Origin: Acanthosepion lycidas
Lineage: Eukaryota; Mollusca; Cephalopoda; Sepiida; Sepiidae
Assembly (NCBI GenBank): GCA_963932145.1
Contig: OZ010586.1
Span: forward strand, 73,155,087 to 73,219,086
Reading direction: 5' to 3'
DNA: 64,000 nt
The notes beneath the pieces are model-generated. The model did no database searches, was not told the origin of the DNA, and was given only the letters and a program-made list of their open reading frames with translations. A program made the position numbers and the translations under genes. Shown here piece after piece: positions 42,831 to 53,629 of the stretch. Each line of letters begins with the position of its first letter. The first letter of the stretch is position 1.

Positions 42831-43440
42831 ATAATCCAAATACCATCTCTATAACTAATACTAACAATACATTTCAAACTAACTCTGCGTTAAATATTAA
42901 CGTATCACTACAAACCTAACGTGAACTTTTACAGTAAGTAAAAGCTAATGCTAAATACGAGCTTAATATTAACTCTAAGCTTAACCCTCAAAAATCCTTA
43001 ATTGTAAAGCTTACAATAAAATTAACCGTAAACATAATTCAAATATTAATAACATATCTGGCCCTTATTCTAACCTCAAAAGATTCGACAGATTTAACCC
43101 ACTATTCTAATACTAAGTCCAACCATAAAATTTATCATTTACAATAATTATAAACCTGCTTCTAACGCTAACCTTAAATCTAATCCTAAAATTCAATCTA
43201 ACCATTATTATAGCAATAAGCAAACATAAATTTACCCAGTGCTATAACAATGCTCACACCCTAAACCAGCTCTAACCGTAAATCTAATATTAAGTCAAAT
43301 CATAACACTACCCCTAACCCTAATTCTATTCTAAGATCTAATGCTAAATCTAACCCTAACCATAAATTTAAACCAAACTCTAGTCCTAAATCTACCTTTG
43401 ACTTTAAGCCTAACTCTAAGCTTCAATTTATTGAACAAGA
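42831..43440. repeat. Degenerate telomere-like sequence
   Basis: Long run of variants of CTAACC, CTAAAT, TTAACC (for example CTAAATCTAACCCTAACCAT at 43344-43363). No exact array; strongly diverged. Confidence 0.8.
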
Positions 43441-44039
43441 GTAGGGTTTTATCCCTTGTTTTCGGTTTAGAATGTGCTTTACTGCTTCATTTCTCCCATG
43501 GCCTTTATGATTTAACTGTATTAACTTTTTAGTGATCTGACAGATCAGTGGCTGCAACTTTTCTTTGTGAGGCTACCGATTTGACAGTTTTCTGGTTGCT
43601 GCATCTCGAATGGTATTAAAAAGCCCAAACTCTTAGCTGGTACTTAGATAGGTTGCTCTAGTCAACAGCTGAATAGTATCAGGGTGTTTGCAGTGCCGTG
43701 TCGAGCATTGATATGTGCCCCTGGTTGGTTTTTTATTGTCATAGACGATGAAGAGTGATAATTATTTTGTTCTTGTTCTTCTTAAAAATTAAAATGATCT
43801 TCTCATGACAGTTACAGATAAAAGAAATACGAGTAAACCAGTAAAGAGATATCATCTACCTACTCAAATCTTCCATAATATTCGTGCTATTTGCACTGAT
43901 TTTTGTAGTGTAGAATATGCCATGTAAACATCAAAGCCATGCATATGAATCCTAAAATCTTTTCGACAAAGATAGTTTAAAAGACTGAAATCATTGTTAG
44001 AGATGAATGAGTTTAAATTAAGTTAACAAAACCCAAATT
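43441..44039. other. No feature recognised
   Basis: Unique-looking; no coding frame or repeat seen. Confidence 0.4.
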
Positions 44040-44890
44040 TTCATAAATGAAAGCAGCGACTGGGAAGACAAGAAAAAAAAAGGTCTTTTGTTGAGAAATT
44101 TAGCACTGGTGGATCATGAAATACTGTAATTTTGTACTACCGAAAAAAAGGAGAAATTTGATTTGACGAAAACTGTAAATATCCTGACTAAAAGTTTTTG
44201 CGAGAAAAGTTCGTTATTCAATACTCGTTGGAAGTGTATGGATCTGACGAATAAACATGGCAAAGATTTTGTCACATATGCTGGAATCGTTAAGAAGGAG
44301 TGTGAAAGATTCAAAATTAAACGAATTGACTCCGGATATGTTTAAAGAAAAAAGACGTAGAAATACGTGCTAGAATTCTAACGAAACTTGAACAGAATCA
44401 AAAACTAACACTAAAATAAATATCTGACGAATGTCAGAGAATCCTAAATCTGAGACGAAGAAATTGAAGAAGAAGAATGCGCCTACGTAAAAGCTAAAGA
44501 AAAATGTGGAAAAAGAAAAGTTAATCCATGTTTCAGACGTGGAAAGTTACCTCTCGGAGACGACTGTCCCCTTAAGAATTCGAAATGCTACACGTAGAAC
44601 ATAAAAAGTCAGTGTAAAACTAAAGCAAAGAAAAACATGTAAACAGCATTGCGACGGGAAAAATAATTCCAGAAAACCAAAGAAAATTTGTGTATGAGAA
44701 AATTAATAATGTGGTTGTAAAAATGCAACAAAACACTAGTTGTGATATCACAATAATTAACGATGCCACATGAAAAGTAAACAGAAAACCTATATTAAAA
44801 AGAACTTCGAAAATCGCACGTGGTGTATCGGAGAATAAGTTATTTTTCCATGGTGGAATGACATGTAACGTCTCAAGTGTGTAAAAAGCT
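44040..44890 (+). mobile_element. LTR retrotransposon fossil, gag-to-protease part
   Basis: Plus-strand pieces resemble a Gypsy-type gag: a VNILTKSFCEKSSLFNTRWK block, a CCHC zinc-knuckle-like region near 44540-44600, and a protease-like region near 44680-44850. Several breaks are present; no pol beyond this and no flanking LTRs are seen. It abuts a LINE-A piece on its right. Treated as an old, dead copy. Confidence 0.65.
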
Positions 44891-44894
44891 ATGA

Positions 44895-45425
44895 CTTATG
44901 TGTTTAAAAATACTACAAATTTATTCGCAGGGTTTTCTTCCAAATAAGCAATATGACTTACACTTCTCTAGGTCAATTGCTAATGTACTGACAGTTATTG
45001 TTCAAACAGTCTATCAAGTTTTAAATAGTAATGGGGAAGCTCGGGATGTTGCTTTGGGTGTTTCATCGCCATTCTACAGAGTTTGGAATGGTGGTCTTTT
45101 TCACAATTTGAAAATTTATGCTCTTTCAGGACGAATATATAAACTGTTTACGTCTTTTCTTTTTTACGTCACAAAATTCAAGTTGTCCTGAACTTCCAGT
45201 TTTCTTGCTCTTTTTCTTCTTTTGATCCGCAGCGCTCTATCTTTCGACATCCGTTGTTCCTAGTTTTTATCAACGACCTTCCTGATGTCGTCAGTTCCCG
45301 ATTTTGGGATCTTTGCTGATGACTCAGTTATTTACTCCTGTTTTAATATAAGTCTGATCATTGCAATATGGTCAAATTAACAGCTGATCTAAAAAATGAC
45401 ATATAATCTGTTATTAACTGGGAGA
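44895..45425 (+). mobile_element. LINE-A reverse transcriptase fragment
   Basis: The 97-aa plus-strand frame reads FLPNKQYDLHFSRSIANVLT, then VIVQTVYQVLNSNGEARDVA and YRVWNGGLFHNLKIYALSGR. These are the RT N-terminal palm blocks (family SLLSDKQYGFR...ADVL...FDRVWHGGL). After it come FLVFINDLPDVVSSRFWDL-like and FADDSVIYSC-like translations with frame changes. It ends where CTAA-type sequence resumes. Confidence 0.75.
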
Positions 45426-45474
45426 AGGGATAGCTTTTTAATAGGTTCGATGAGGTCAAATAATTAGAAACTTC

Positions 45475-45598
45475 AATCTAAACCTAACTCTAAGAATAAC
45501 GCTAAATACAAATTTAAATCATAACCTAACGCTAACCCAAACACTAATACTGACCCTGACTCTAACCCGGGCTCTAACCATATAACAGTAAGCCTATA
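45475..45598. repeat. Degenerate telomere-like sequence
   Basis: CTAAACCTAACTCTAAG-type hexamers, ending at a possible Helitron start. Confidence 0.7.
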
Positions 45599-45740
45599 TC
45601 TTATATCCATATTCCTCAAAATGTGTGTCCGTATGTGTGTGTGTATGTGTGATCGGATATTGTTTATTCGTTTCCACAGTTCTCATTCGATTTCGATGAA
45701 AATTTTTTGTTTGATAGATAATTCTTCATTGCGGGTTTTG
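45599..45740 (+). mobile_element. Possible Helitron 5' end
   Basis: TCTTATATCCATATTCCTCA followed by a GTGTGTCCGTATGTGTG stretch has the same design and the same host context as the Helitron start at 41179. No matching CTAG end was found; it runs into LINE-B sequence. Confidence 0.4.
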
Positions 45741-45850
45741 AGTCCAAATTGTTGGCGACAATGGCTCTCCACTACTTCCTGTCCATTATAAATCTCAGCA
45801 ACATTTTACTGTTCCTGGATATATATCTTTCATAAAAACTTTAATAAAAT
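45740..45850 (-). mobile_element. LINE-B 3' end fragment
   Basis: TTGGCGACAATGGCTCTCCA then CTACTTCCTGTCC is the reverse of the LINE-B terminal block. Confidence 0.55.
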
Positions 45851-46059
45851 TAAATAGTTTAAATTATTACAGTAATATTATTTATTACTATACAGTTCCC
45901 TTCTCAGGGTCACCCCATTCAAATTATTAACCCCCTATTTGGGGATGTGCCCCAGGTGCACCCAAATGTTGTTACTAATATTGATTTTTTAGTTTAAATT
46001 TAAAATGCTTCAACTGAACGGCAAAAATTCCCAGTAGAGAAAGACCCGGTCAAAGACAG

Positions 46060-46770
46060 GTTAGACTGCTCGTATAACACTAAATCTATGTATAAACCTA
46101 AATGTAGCTTAGTTATATTAACTCTAAAATGAAACCTGTCAAATCATCCCTCTAACTTTAACACCAAATTAACGAACTTAGCTCTAAACGCACTTAATCT
46201 AACCTTAACGGAAAACTTAAAATAACCCTTACCCTAATATTAACCATAACATTATACTAAACTCTAACTCTAATGCCAAGTCTAAAACTAACTCAAAACC
46301 CAACAATAAATTAAATCCAAACTAATCTCTAACCATAACCCTAACTCAAGCACTAACCTTCAGACTACAACTAAAAGTAAATGAAACTCGAACTATATAT
46401 ATCAAATTATAGCCTCTAATCTAATCATGACCTAAGTCTAAAACTAAATCTAAATTTAACGCTAACCTTAACCATAAGTCTAAACTTAAATCTACATCTA
46501 ACCCTAAGCATAACATAAATCTAAACCTTGTCTTAAACCTAATACCAACCATGAGCTTAATTCTAAACCTAACACTAAAGATATCACTAATACTCATTCT
46601 AAAATAACGCTAATCCTAATCCTAAGTTTAATCCTAACTCTTATCTCAGACATTAATCTTAAGTCTGAACTTAACATTAAAGATAAATTTAACCTTTAAA
46701 CTAAGTTTAAAACTCACTCCGAAGTCTAACAAAAATAACAGTAAAAATTAATTTTAACACTAAAACTAAC
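46060..46770. repeat. Degenerate telomere-like sequence, longest block
   Basis: About 700 bp of diverged CTAACC, CTAAAT, TTAACC, CTAAAA hexamers (for example CTAACCCTAAGCATAAC near 46500). Confidence 0.8.
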
Positions 46771-46839
46771 TACAACATGCGGCAGAGAGGGCGTACGTTT
46801 TTGAAATGGCTATTATTCAGCCCCAGTGGGGGGGCACAT

Positions 46840-46950
46840 CGGCGTGGTGTAATAGGTAGAAAGTTTGTCTTGCTAAAACAGTTACGATTGAATAGTGAGT
46901 TCGATCCTCACTGGGTGCTCCATATCTAAGCTATGCTTAGAAAATCCTTT
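46840..46950 (+). mobile_element. tRNA-type SINE
   Basis: GGCGTGGTGTAATAGGTAGA is A-box-like and GTGAGTTCGATCCTCACTGG a good B box about 35 bases on. The body ATCTAAGCTATGCTTAGAAA is shared with the copy at 15.35 kb. The arms do not make a cloverleaf acceptor. Confidence 0.7.
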
Positions 46951-47049
46951 GATACTTAGCTGCTACAGGGATTTCTGTGCTGGTTATATAACGGCCATGA
47001 CCAGCTTGGACCAGCAGCCCGAGTGAAAACACTCGGGCTCCAATGTTAA

Positions 47050-48286
47050 AAAATGACCTTGTGGAGAGGGCAAGTAAACAGTGGGGAGAGACATATGTTC
47101 GACAGGTATCATTCGGTCCGTGGTGTCTTATCATTTTTTCTTCTTTTCAGTTGAAGGCATGGCGCCTGTTCACCTACGAGAATTTTGTGAAGAATAACGA
47201 GTCTGTCACTGCAGTTTAGCGTGAGTTTCGTCACCGATTCAACATTCACCGAAATCAAGCTGTTCCCACTCGTAACACAATCTTACGTTGGATTCATGCA
47301 CTTCATACTTGAGGGATACTAAGGAATAGCGGACGGGTCGGAGGCCCCACGAACGGTACGTACCCCAGAAAATGTGGAACGCGTCAGATAAGCTTTGCTG
47401 TGCAGTCCGAACCGCGCTTTTTCGGAAGCATGTTACTGAATAATCGTTCGGTCAGGCGTATTTTGCATGAAGAACTGCATTTCCACCTCTACAAATTGGT
47501 CATTGCGTAACGGTTGAAACCGGGGGACTATGCGCAGCGGTTTAATTTCGCACGTCAGATGGAAGCAGTTTTTGAAGAAAATGACAGCCTTATGTTAATG
47601 TGTGATGAAACTCATTTTCATTTCAGGGGCATGTTGAACCAACTGAACTGTCGTTATTGGACTCTTGAAAGTCCAAGAGAATGTACGAAAGACCTCTGCA
47701 CGGCTCAAAACTGACGGTCTGGTGTACTGTTGGAAAAGATGGCATCATTGGTCCTTACTATTTTTAAGACCATAATGGGAATTTGGTTACTGTCAACTTT
47801 GAGCGTTACATCTAAATGATAAACAACTTCTTTGTGCCTGAATATCGACGAAAACGTATTCCTATCCGGCTTGTCTGCTTTCAGCAGGATAGGGCGATGT
47901 CCCATCCAGTGGACGCTCTTCGCCGTCTTCGGTGAACGCTTTATTTCTAGGCTTGCTGACATTCCTTGACCTGCACGATCCCCTGATTTGTCTATGTGTG
48001 ACGATTTCTTGTAGGGAAACCTCAAGGCATGTAAATATGAGCATATGGCCCATGCATTGAACGATTTGAAGGAAGCTATTCGAGTGGAAATCGACTAAAT
48101 TGACAGAGCAGTGAAGGGAAGAGTGGAGGCCAACTTCCAAGAACGCCTTCAAAAAGGCATTAATGAAAACGGACACCACATGCTGGATGTTGTTTTCCAC
48201 ACTTGATTTTGTCAAATGCTAAATCAATAAAAATATTTTGATGTGATTTTTTCACAAACATCCGTCCTCTTTGCCTCACCTTGTAT
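47050..48286 (+). mobile_element. Mariner-type element with decayed transposase
   Basis: About 1.24 kb. The plus strand starts MAPVHLREFCEE, the N-terminal helix-turn-helix type (DUF4817-like) of one Tc1/mariner branch. Further on come LMLMCDETHFHFRGMLNQLN (first catalytic Asp region), LTVWCTVGKDGIIGPYYF, and FQQDRAMSHPVDALRR (second catalytic region, family QQDGA-PH). Stops and shifts are scattered. The right end TACAAGGTGAGGCAAAGAGG (minus) loosely matches CCTTGTGGAGAGGGCAAGT at 47052, taken as terminal repeats. Confidence 0.8.
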
Positions 48287-48289
48287 AAC

Positions 48290-48430
48290 CCCTAACTATG
48301 AAACTACACCTAACGTAAGCCGTAATTCTTAATCTAATACTAACACGAAACATAATTTAGGTTTAAATGCTAACTGTTAGCTTAACACTAACTTTAAACT
48401 TAAATATAAAACTAAACCTAACCCTAAATC
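48290..48430. repeat. Degenerate telomere-like sequence
   Basis: CTAACG/CTAATA/CTAACC hexamers. Host of the SINE insertion that follows; continues at 48741-48835. Confidence 0.7.
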
Positions 48431-48433
48431 TAT

Positions 48434-48732
48434 GAGTCAATCAATTAAGTGCCATGCATGATACACGCTTGGACGATCATGTATCTTTCAATACATGACT
48501 GGAGAGGCAGATTTTTCTAGCAAGTAGATTGTCATTTCTTTCTGCGGTAGAACAGTTGCCATCCGAGGCTATAGCACCCGGTCTGTCCTGCTATTTATCC
48601 ATAGCTGGTGGGGAAGAAAAGGATTCACACCTTTACCAAGGGTATTAGCACGTAAATGAATGTAACAGATTCAACTGGAATTCCAACTCGGCTCAATCTG
48701 AGCCACTATCCATTACTCCCCCGGCCTCCACA
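48434..48732 (-). mobile_element. SINE with 8-bp target-site duplication
   Basis: Inverted relative of the 33.4 kb SINE: AGATTGTCATTTCTTTCTGC, TATTTATCCATAGCTGG, CCAAGGGTATTAGCACGTAA and CAACTGGAATTCCAACTCGG all match on the minus strand. Flanked by AAATCTAT at 48426-48433 and 48733-48740. Its host is telomere-like sequence. The head here is ~20 bp longer than in the 33.4 kb copy. Confidence 0.8.
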
Positions 48733-48935
48733 AAATCTATACCTAAATATACACTTCTATCTAAAACCAAATATAAACTTTCATTTCTCAAATCTAAACC
48801 AAACGCTAACCCTAAGTTATTTGAAGTCCTCTTTGAACAGTTAGATGTCAGTTTACCCGAGAAAAAAATTGCAATGATTGACAGGAAGCGTTGAATTTAA
48901 TGCATGCGAGATTTGACAGCACAAGCATCACTTCT

Positions 48936-49548
48936 TACCTAAGATCTGTACGTTAATCTAACATCATGTTTACTCATTACCTAATCTATAACCCTAAGAT
49001 CTGTACGTTAATCTAACCTCATGTTTACTCTTTACCTAATCCTTAACCCTAAGATATGTACGTTAATCTAACCCCATGTTTACTCTTTATCTAATCTCTA
49101 ACCCTAAGGTCTGTACGTTAATCTAACCTCATGTTTACCCTTTACCTAATCTCTAACCCTAAGGTCTGTACGTTAATCTAACCTCATGTTTACCCTTTAC
49201 CTAATCTCTAACCCTAAGATATGTACGTTAATCTAACCCCATGTTTACTCTTTATCTAATCTCTAACCCTAAGGTCTGTACGTTAATCTAACCTCATGTT
49301 TACCCTTTACCTAATCTCTAACCCTAAGGTCTGTACGTTAATCTAACCTCATGTTTACTCTTTACCTAATCTCTAACCCTAAGGTTTGTACGTTAATCTA
49401 ATCTCATGTTTACTCTTTACCTAATCTCTAACCCTAAGGTCTGTACGTTAATCTAATCTCATGTTTACTCCTTACCTAATCTCTAACCCTAAGATCTGTA
49501 CGTTAATCTAACCTCATGTTTACTCTTTACCTAATCTCTAACCCTAAA
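48936..49548. repeat. 55-bp minisatellite, 11 units
   Basis: CGTTAATCTA recurs every 55 bp exactly from 48951 to 49501. Unit: TCTGTACGTTAATCTAACCT, CATGTTTACTCTTTACC, TAATCTCTAACCCTAAGG. Units differ at few positions. It arose from the surrounding CTAACCCTAA-type sequence. Confidence 0.97.
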
Positions 49549-49669
49549 TCTTACTCTGATTTTACCCTGTTCATAATCTTCCTAATCTAAATCTAACCTT
49601 TATGTCACTTTTTTTTTAATTTGGTGATATAATAATTGTGAGTTCAGTCCCTGGGCTGGGTAGTATGTA

Positions 49670-50488
49670 CAGGGTGCGATGGGTAAATTATCGCCATCTT
49701 ATATTTTTCATTTCGCGCACGCGCGTTGTTTTTGATTTTGTCGACTGCACAGTATAGTAGGACCAGTCGGACAACGTCTGTGTGAAAAAAGATCACCATG
49801 ACACAATTCACTCCGCCAGAAATTTGAAAACGGCATACTGTACGATTTGGCAATCATACCGGATTCTCCAATACGAACATTTCAGAGTGTTTGGGCGTCA
49901 ATCTGAAGACAGTGAAAAGAGATGGAGTGGTCACTAGTGATGGTGACGTTATTCCTCCATTCATTTCCCCACATGGCCTCAGATTCAACATGGAGGCCCA
50001 CATCAATTGCCTTGAGGAGGTAGTGCTTCCTTGGGTCAACTAGTATGGCTGCTGGAACATCATATGCCTGGCAACAGGACTCTCCATCATGCTACACAAG
50101 CAGAAGAACCCATTCATAGCTGTCAGACAATTTCTGCGACCACATCACACTTACATCTGACCACCTAACTCCCCAGACTGTAATCCCCAAGATTATTATG
50201 TGTGGGGCGTAGTTGAGCGAGGGACCAATAAAACTCCTTGTTACACCAAAGATGAACTGAAGACAAGCACCAACTTGAACAAGAAAACCGTTCAAAAGAG
50301 TTGCAGGAGATTCCATAGTCATCTGTGGGCTATGATTGAAGCCAATGGCGATTTTATTGAATAAATTCATTCTCTGGTATTTCAAGATATTTTTGTGTAA
50401 TTTTGGTAAAAATATCTGTTAAAATGTGCTGTCAGTGTTATTTTTCATTTTTGCGTCATTAAGACGGCAATTTAACCCTAGCATTCTG
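49670..50488 (+). mobile_element. Tc1/mariner element, internally deleted (copy 1)
   Basis: 819 bp with ~30-bp inverted ends (CAGGGTGCGATGGGTAAATT; opposite strand of the right end CAGAATGCTAGGGTTAAATT) and TA on both sides. The plus-strand translation has the DDE C-terminal half in pieces: WQQDSPSCYTSRRTHS, a TPQTVIPKIIMCG stretch (family NSPDCNPLDYYVWG), and CRRFHSHLWAMIEANGDFIE at the end. The first catalytic region is missing. Confidence 0.85.
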
Positions 50489-50572
50489 TATTTAGACTCA
50501 GTGTAAACGGAACTGAGTAACAATTGATTACTAAATAAGAACTAGACGCGATACCGTAAACATGGTCAGCGA

Positions 50573-51300
50573 AATAAATCATTTCACACAATAAAGTAAG
50601 TAAGACTCACGGGGTTACTGAGTGTGAAATAACAAGAAAAAAGGAAAATATTATTAAGGAGCGAGAATAATAGAAGAGTAATCAAAACGACAGTAGATAA
50701 CGATTAGCATTGCATTAAAACTTCTAAAGATCAAAGTTGACTGGAAAGCATGGAGCCGGAAGAGATTTCCACCGGCGAGAAAAGAAACTGTTAGCAGAGA
50801 AGTCACGGTTACATCTAGCCAATTCAATTGTAAATTGGTTAGACCTTCTTGCCAATCTAGTACTGCATTTAAATTTATAGTCTAGGTACCATAGTGGAAT
50901 ATAAAAGGCCAAAAAGGGTGGTGGGCTAAGGCTAGTCTCCTTCTGTTTTATAAATTATACTAGCTAGCCATAATTAATGACCCAAACATACCACAGTATC
51001 ACGTAGACCAAAACAATACATTCTTACTTACCATTCTTAATACATTCACCATAATACCTCAGAGTCTCTATGTAGTCCTAACTAGTCCTCTTATGAACAA
51101 AGTCGAAAGTTCATCCGAACAATTACCATGAAAGTCTTTATAGAAAAGGAACAAGGAAGATACATTATGGCGGTAGGAAAGTGGCTGAAGCTGAGATGCC
51201 AGGTCAGGACCAATAACATAGCAGATTCTTCTTTTGATTTACCCTTGTGGAATAAATAAAATGTTCTGCTCGAAATTCCCTCAGGGTTACCCGAATCGAC
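50573..51300 (-). mobile_element. LINE-A 3' portion
   Basis: The 62-aa minus-strand frame (50724-50912) reads YKFKCSTRLARRS, then NRDFSANSFFSRRWKSLPAP and CFPVNFDL, matching 37.62-37.75 kb. Bases 51095-51260 (CAGGTCAGGACCAATAACAT) correspond to the RRICN-IGP block. 50935-51090 matches nothing and may be an insertion. Confidence 0.7.
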
Positions 51301-51926
51301 AAGCACCCGAATAAAAAGAAAGATGAGGCCAATATCCTGAATTCAATTAATGTAAATAAGACTGTGGGAAGGATTGGTGCACTGAGTAGACTTTATATCA
51401 CTTGAGCTTCAGTAAAATCCACCAGTTAGTAATGGTGCGAAAACGCAAGGCGTACATAAAGTGACAATGCCTATAAGTGGTAGGGGTAGGGGTAGTTGTA
51501 GTAAAGAAATCTATTTGTGCATTTCTAGCTCGTGGCAACAGCAGCAGTTTAAGAAACAAAGAAATGATTGTTTTATTTGTTATTAAAACGCTAATTACAG
51601 AAAACAATATACGAGACGGAAAATGTGACAACAATTGAAGCAGTCTACGAGGACTGTTATTTGTGCAGTTGTATCAACTCATGTATACGTGCGATTATCA
51701 TTTGTCTCGTAAAAAGCCTTAACTATGATATCGTGGGAAGGATTTATAAAACTCGTACGGCCAAATTGTCATTATATCTGATCATGACATAACAACATTC
51801 AGGCAGTTGGGAAAAAAATAATGTAATAATTATATTTCTAAAGTGGAATTAATAATTTTTTTTTAATCATTTCACTCCAAGCAAGGAAGTAAAGCCACTA
51901 AGACTAGGAATTACCGAGTGTAAAAG

Positions 51927-52161
51927 TGCCATGGGTCCTTACCTATAACTACAGAATGAATTCTTCCTAACACTATGTATACTACGTCTCTCAAGAGAGA
52001 GGGACGAATCGAGTCGAGCCGATAGTAGTTCACTCCAAACCAGACTGACAGTCATACTAACACCTTCCACATCTTGTATTATTATTTCATGTAATATACC
52101 TTCGTTATTTCTACTCTTGTGTTCGTGTTGTTCTTCCTTGGTCCTAACCTGGACCATAACA

Positions 52162-52223
<62 letters not shown>

Positions 52224-52457
52224 GTCATGGATCCTTACCTATAACTACAGAATGAACTCTTCCTAACACTATGTATACTACGACTCTCAAGAGAGAGGGT
52301 CGAATCGAGTCGAGCCGATAGTAGTTCACTCCAAACCAGACTGACAGTCATACTAACACCTTCCACATCTTGTATTATTATTTCATGTAATATACCTTCG
52401 TTATTTCTACTCTTGTGTTCGTGTTGTTCTTCCTTGGTCCTAACCTGGACCATAACA

Positions 52458-52523
<66 letters not shown>

Positions 52524-52759
52524 GTCATGGATCCTTACCTATAACTACAGAATGAACTCTTCCTAACACTATGTATACTACGACTCTCAAGAGAGAGGGT
52601 CGAATCGAGTCGAGCCGATAGTAGTTCACTCCAAACCAGACTGACAGTCATACTAACACCTTCCACATCTTGTATTATTATTTCATGTAATATACCTTCA
52701 TTATTTCTACTGTTTATTGTTCGTGTTGTTCTTCCTTGGTCCTAACCTTGACCATAACA
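51927..52759 (-). mobile_element. Array of three LTR-like units joined by (TATC)n
   Basis: Three units, 51927-52161, 52223-52457 and 52523-52759 (235-237 bp), nearly identical. On the minus strand each starts TGTTATGGTC and ends CCATGACA or near. They are separated by 61- and 65-bp (TATC)n. The block is bounded by AAAAG (51922-51926) and GAAAG (52760-52764), a possible 5-bp duplication, inside LINE-A. LTRs of a very small retrotransposon (TRIM-like) or a tandem repeat with LTR-like ends; no internal genes. The 72-aa frame in each unit has no known domain. Near-identity suggests youth. Confidence 0.6.
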
Positions 52760-53359
52760 GAAAGTATTAGAAAAAAGAGAAATATTATTAAGGAACATGA
52801 ACAATAAAAGATGAGGAATAAAGGAGAAATTCGATAATGATCAACCTTCCATTTAAATGTTTGAAGATCAAAATAGACTGGAAAAAATGGAACCGGAAGA
52901 GAGTTTTACAAGCAAGAAGAACGAGCAAAGAAACTATTAGCATAGAACTTACCGTTGAATCTAGCCATCTCAACTGTAAATTGATAAGACATTGTTATCA
53001 ATCTAGTACAGAACTTAATTAAATAAAATCAGTATGGCATAGTGGAAAGTTAAACAGAATAATTACCATTAAGATATTTATGGAAAAGACTTAGAGAAAC
53101 TACATTACGGATGTGGGAAAATGACTGAAGTTGAGAAGACAACTCAGGACAATAATATCGCGAATCCTTCTTTGTATTTTATCAAGAATCTCTCAATATA
53201 AAGTAGAGCCATCCCACCATATGTTACTGCAATATTCTAAGCATGAACGAATGATAGACTTATAGATATACAAGATAGATTCTGGAGATAAAAATTGTCT
53301 AGAATAACACAGTGAACCAACTTACCTAGCAATTGCTACAGTATAATCTTCCCACTTGA

Positions 53360-53629
53360 TGTAATGGAATAATCAGTTACCTCCATGAATGATTACACTA
53401 TAGGTAGTAAGTACATATAAAGTCCACTGTCTACGAGAGACTCGATGACAGAGAGGTGCGTGTGAGTGAGACGACGCAAACACGTCCGACCTTCCAATTA
53501 GTGGCACTCACTACTAGATTGACCTGTGTGTATAACTGTACCGTATTTCGTATTGTACTTATGTCCAATAAACCTTTCTTCTAGTATCCACCTGGTGTCG
53601 TGTTTATTTTAGAACGGAATATAACGCCA
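53360..53629 (+). mobile_element. Solo-LTR-like insertion in LINE-A
   Basis: Starts TGTAATGG and ends ATAACGCCA, with CTTGA before and CTTCA after (5 bp, one difference). It has a TATAAA-type box near 53415 and AATAAA at 53567. Removing it and one target copy restores the spacing between the flanking LINE-A coding blocks to about that of the copy at 37.2-37.33 kb. No coding region. Family not determined. Confidence 0.6.

Noticed and set aside
44163-44345. Host zinc-knuckle protein
   Set aside because: Neighbouring pieces follow the gag-to-protease order of an LTR retrotransposon and are broken, so it is treated as a fossil.
48936-49548. CRISPR-like regular repeat
   Set aside because: Units are contiguous 55-bp repeats without unique spacers, and the context is eukaryotic.
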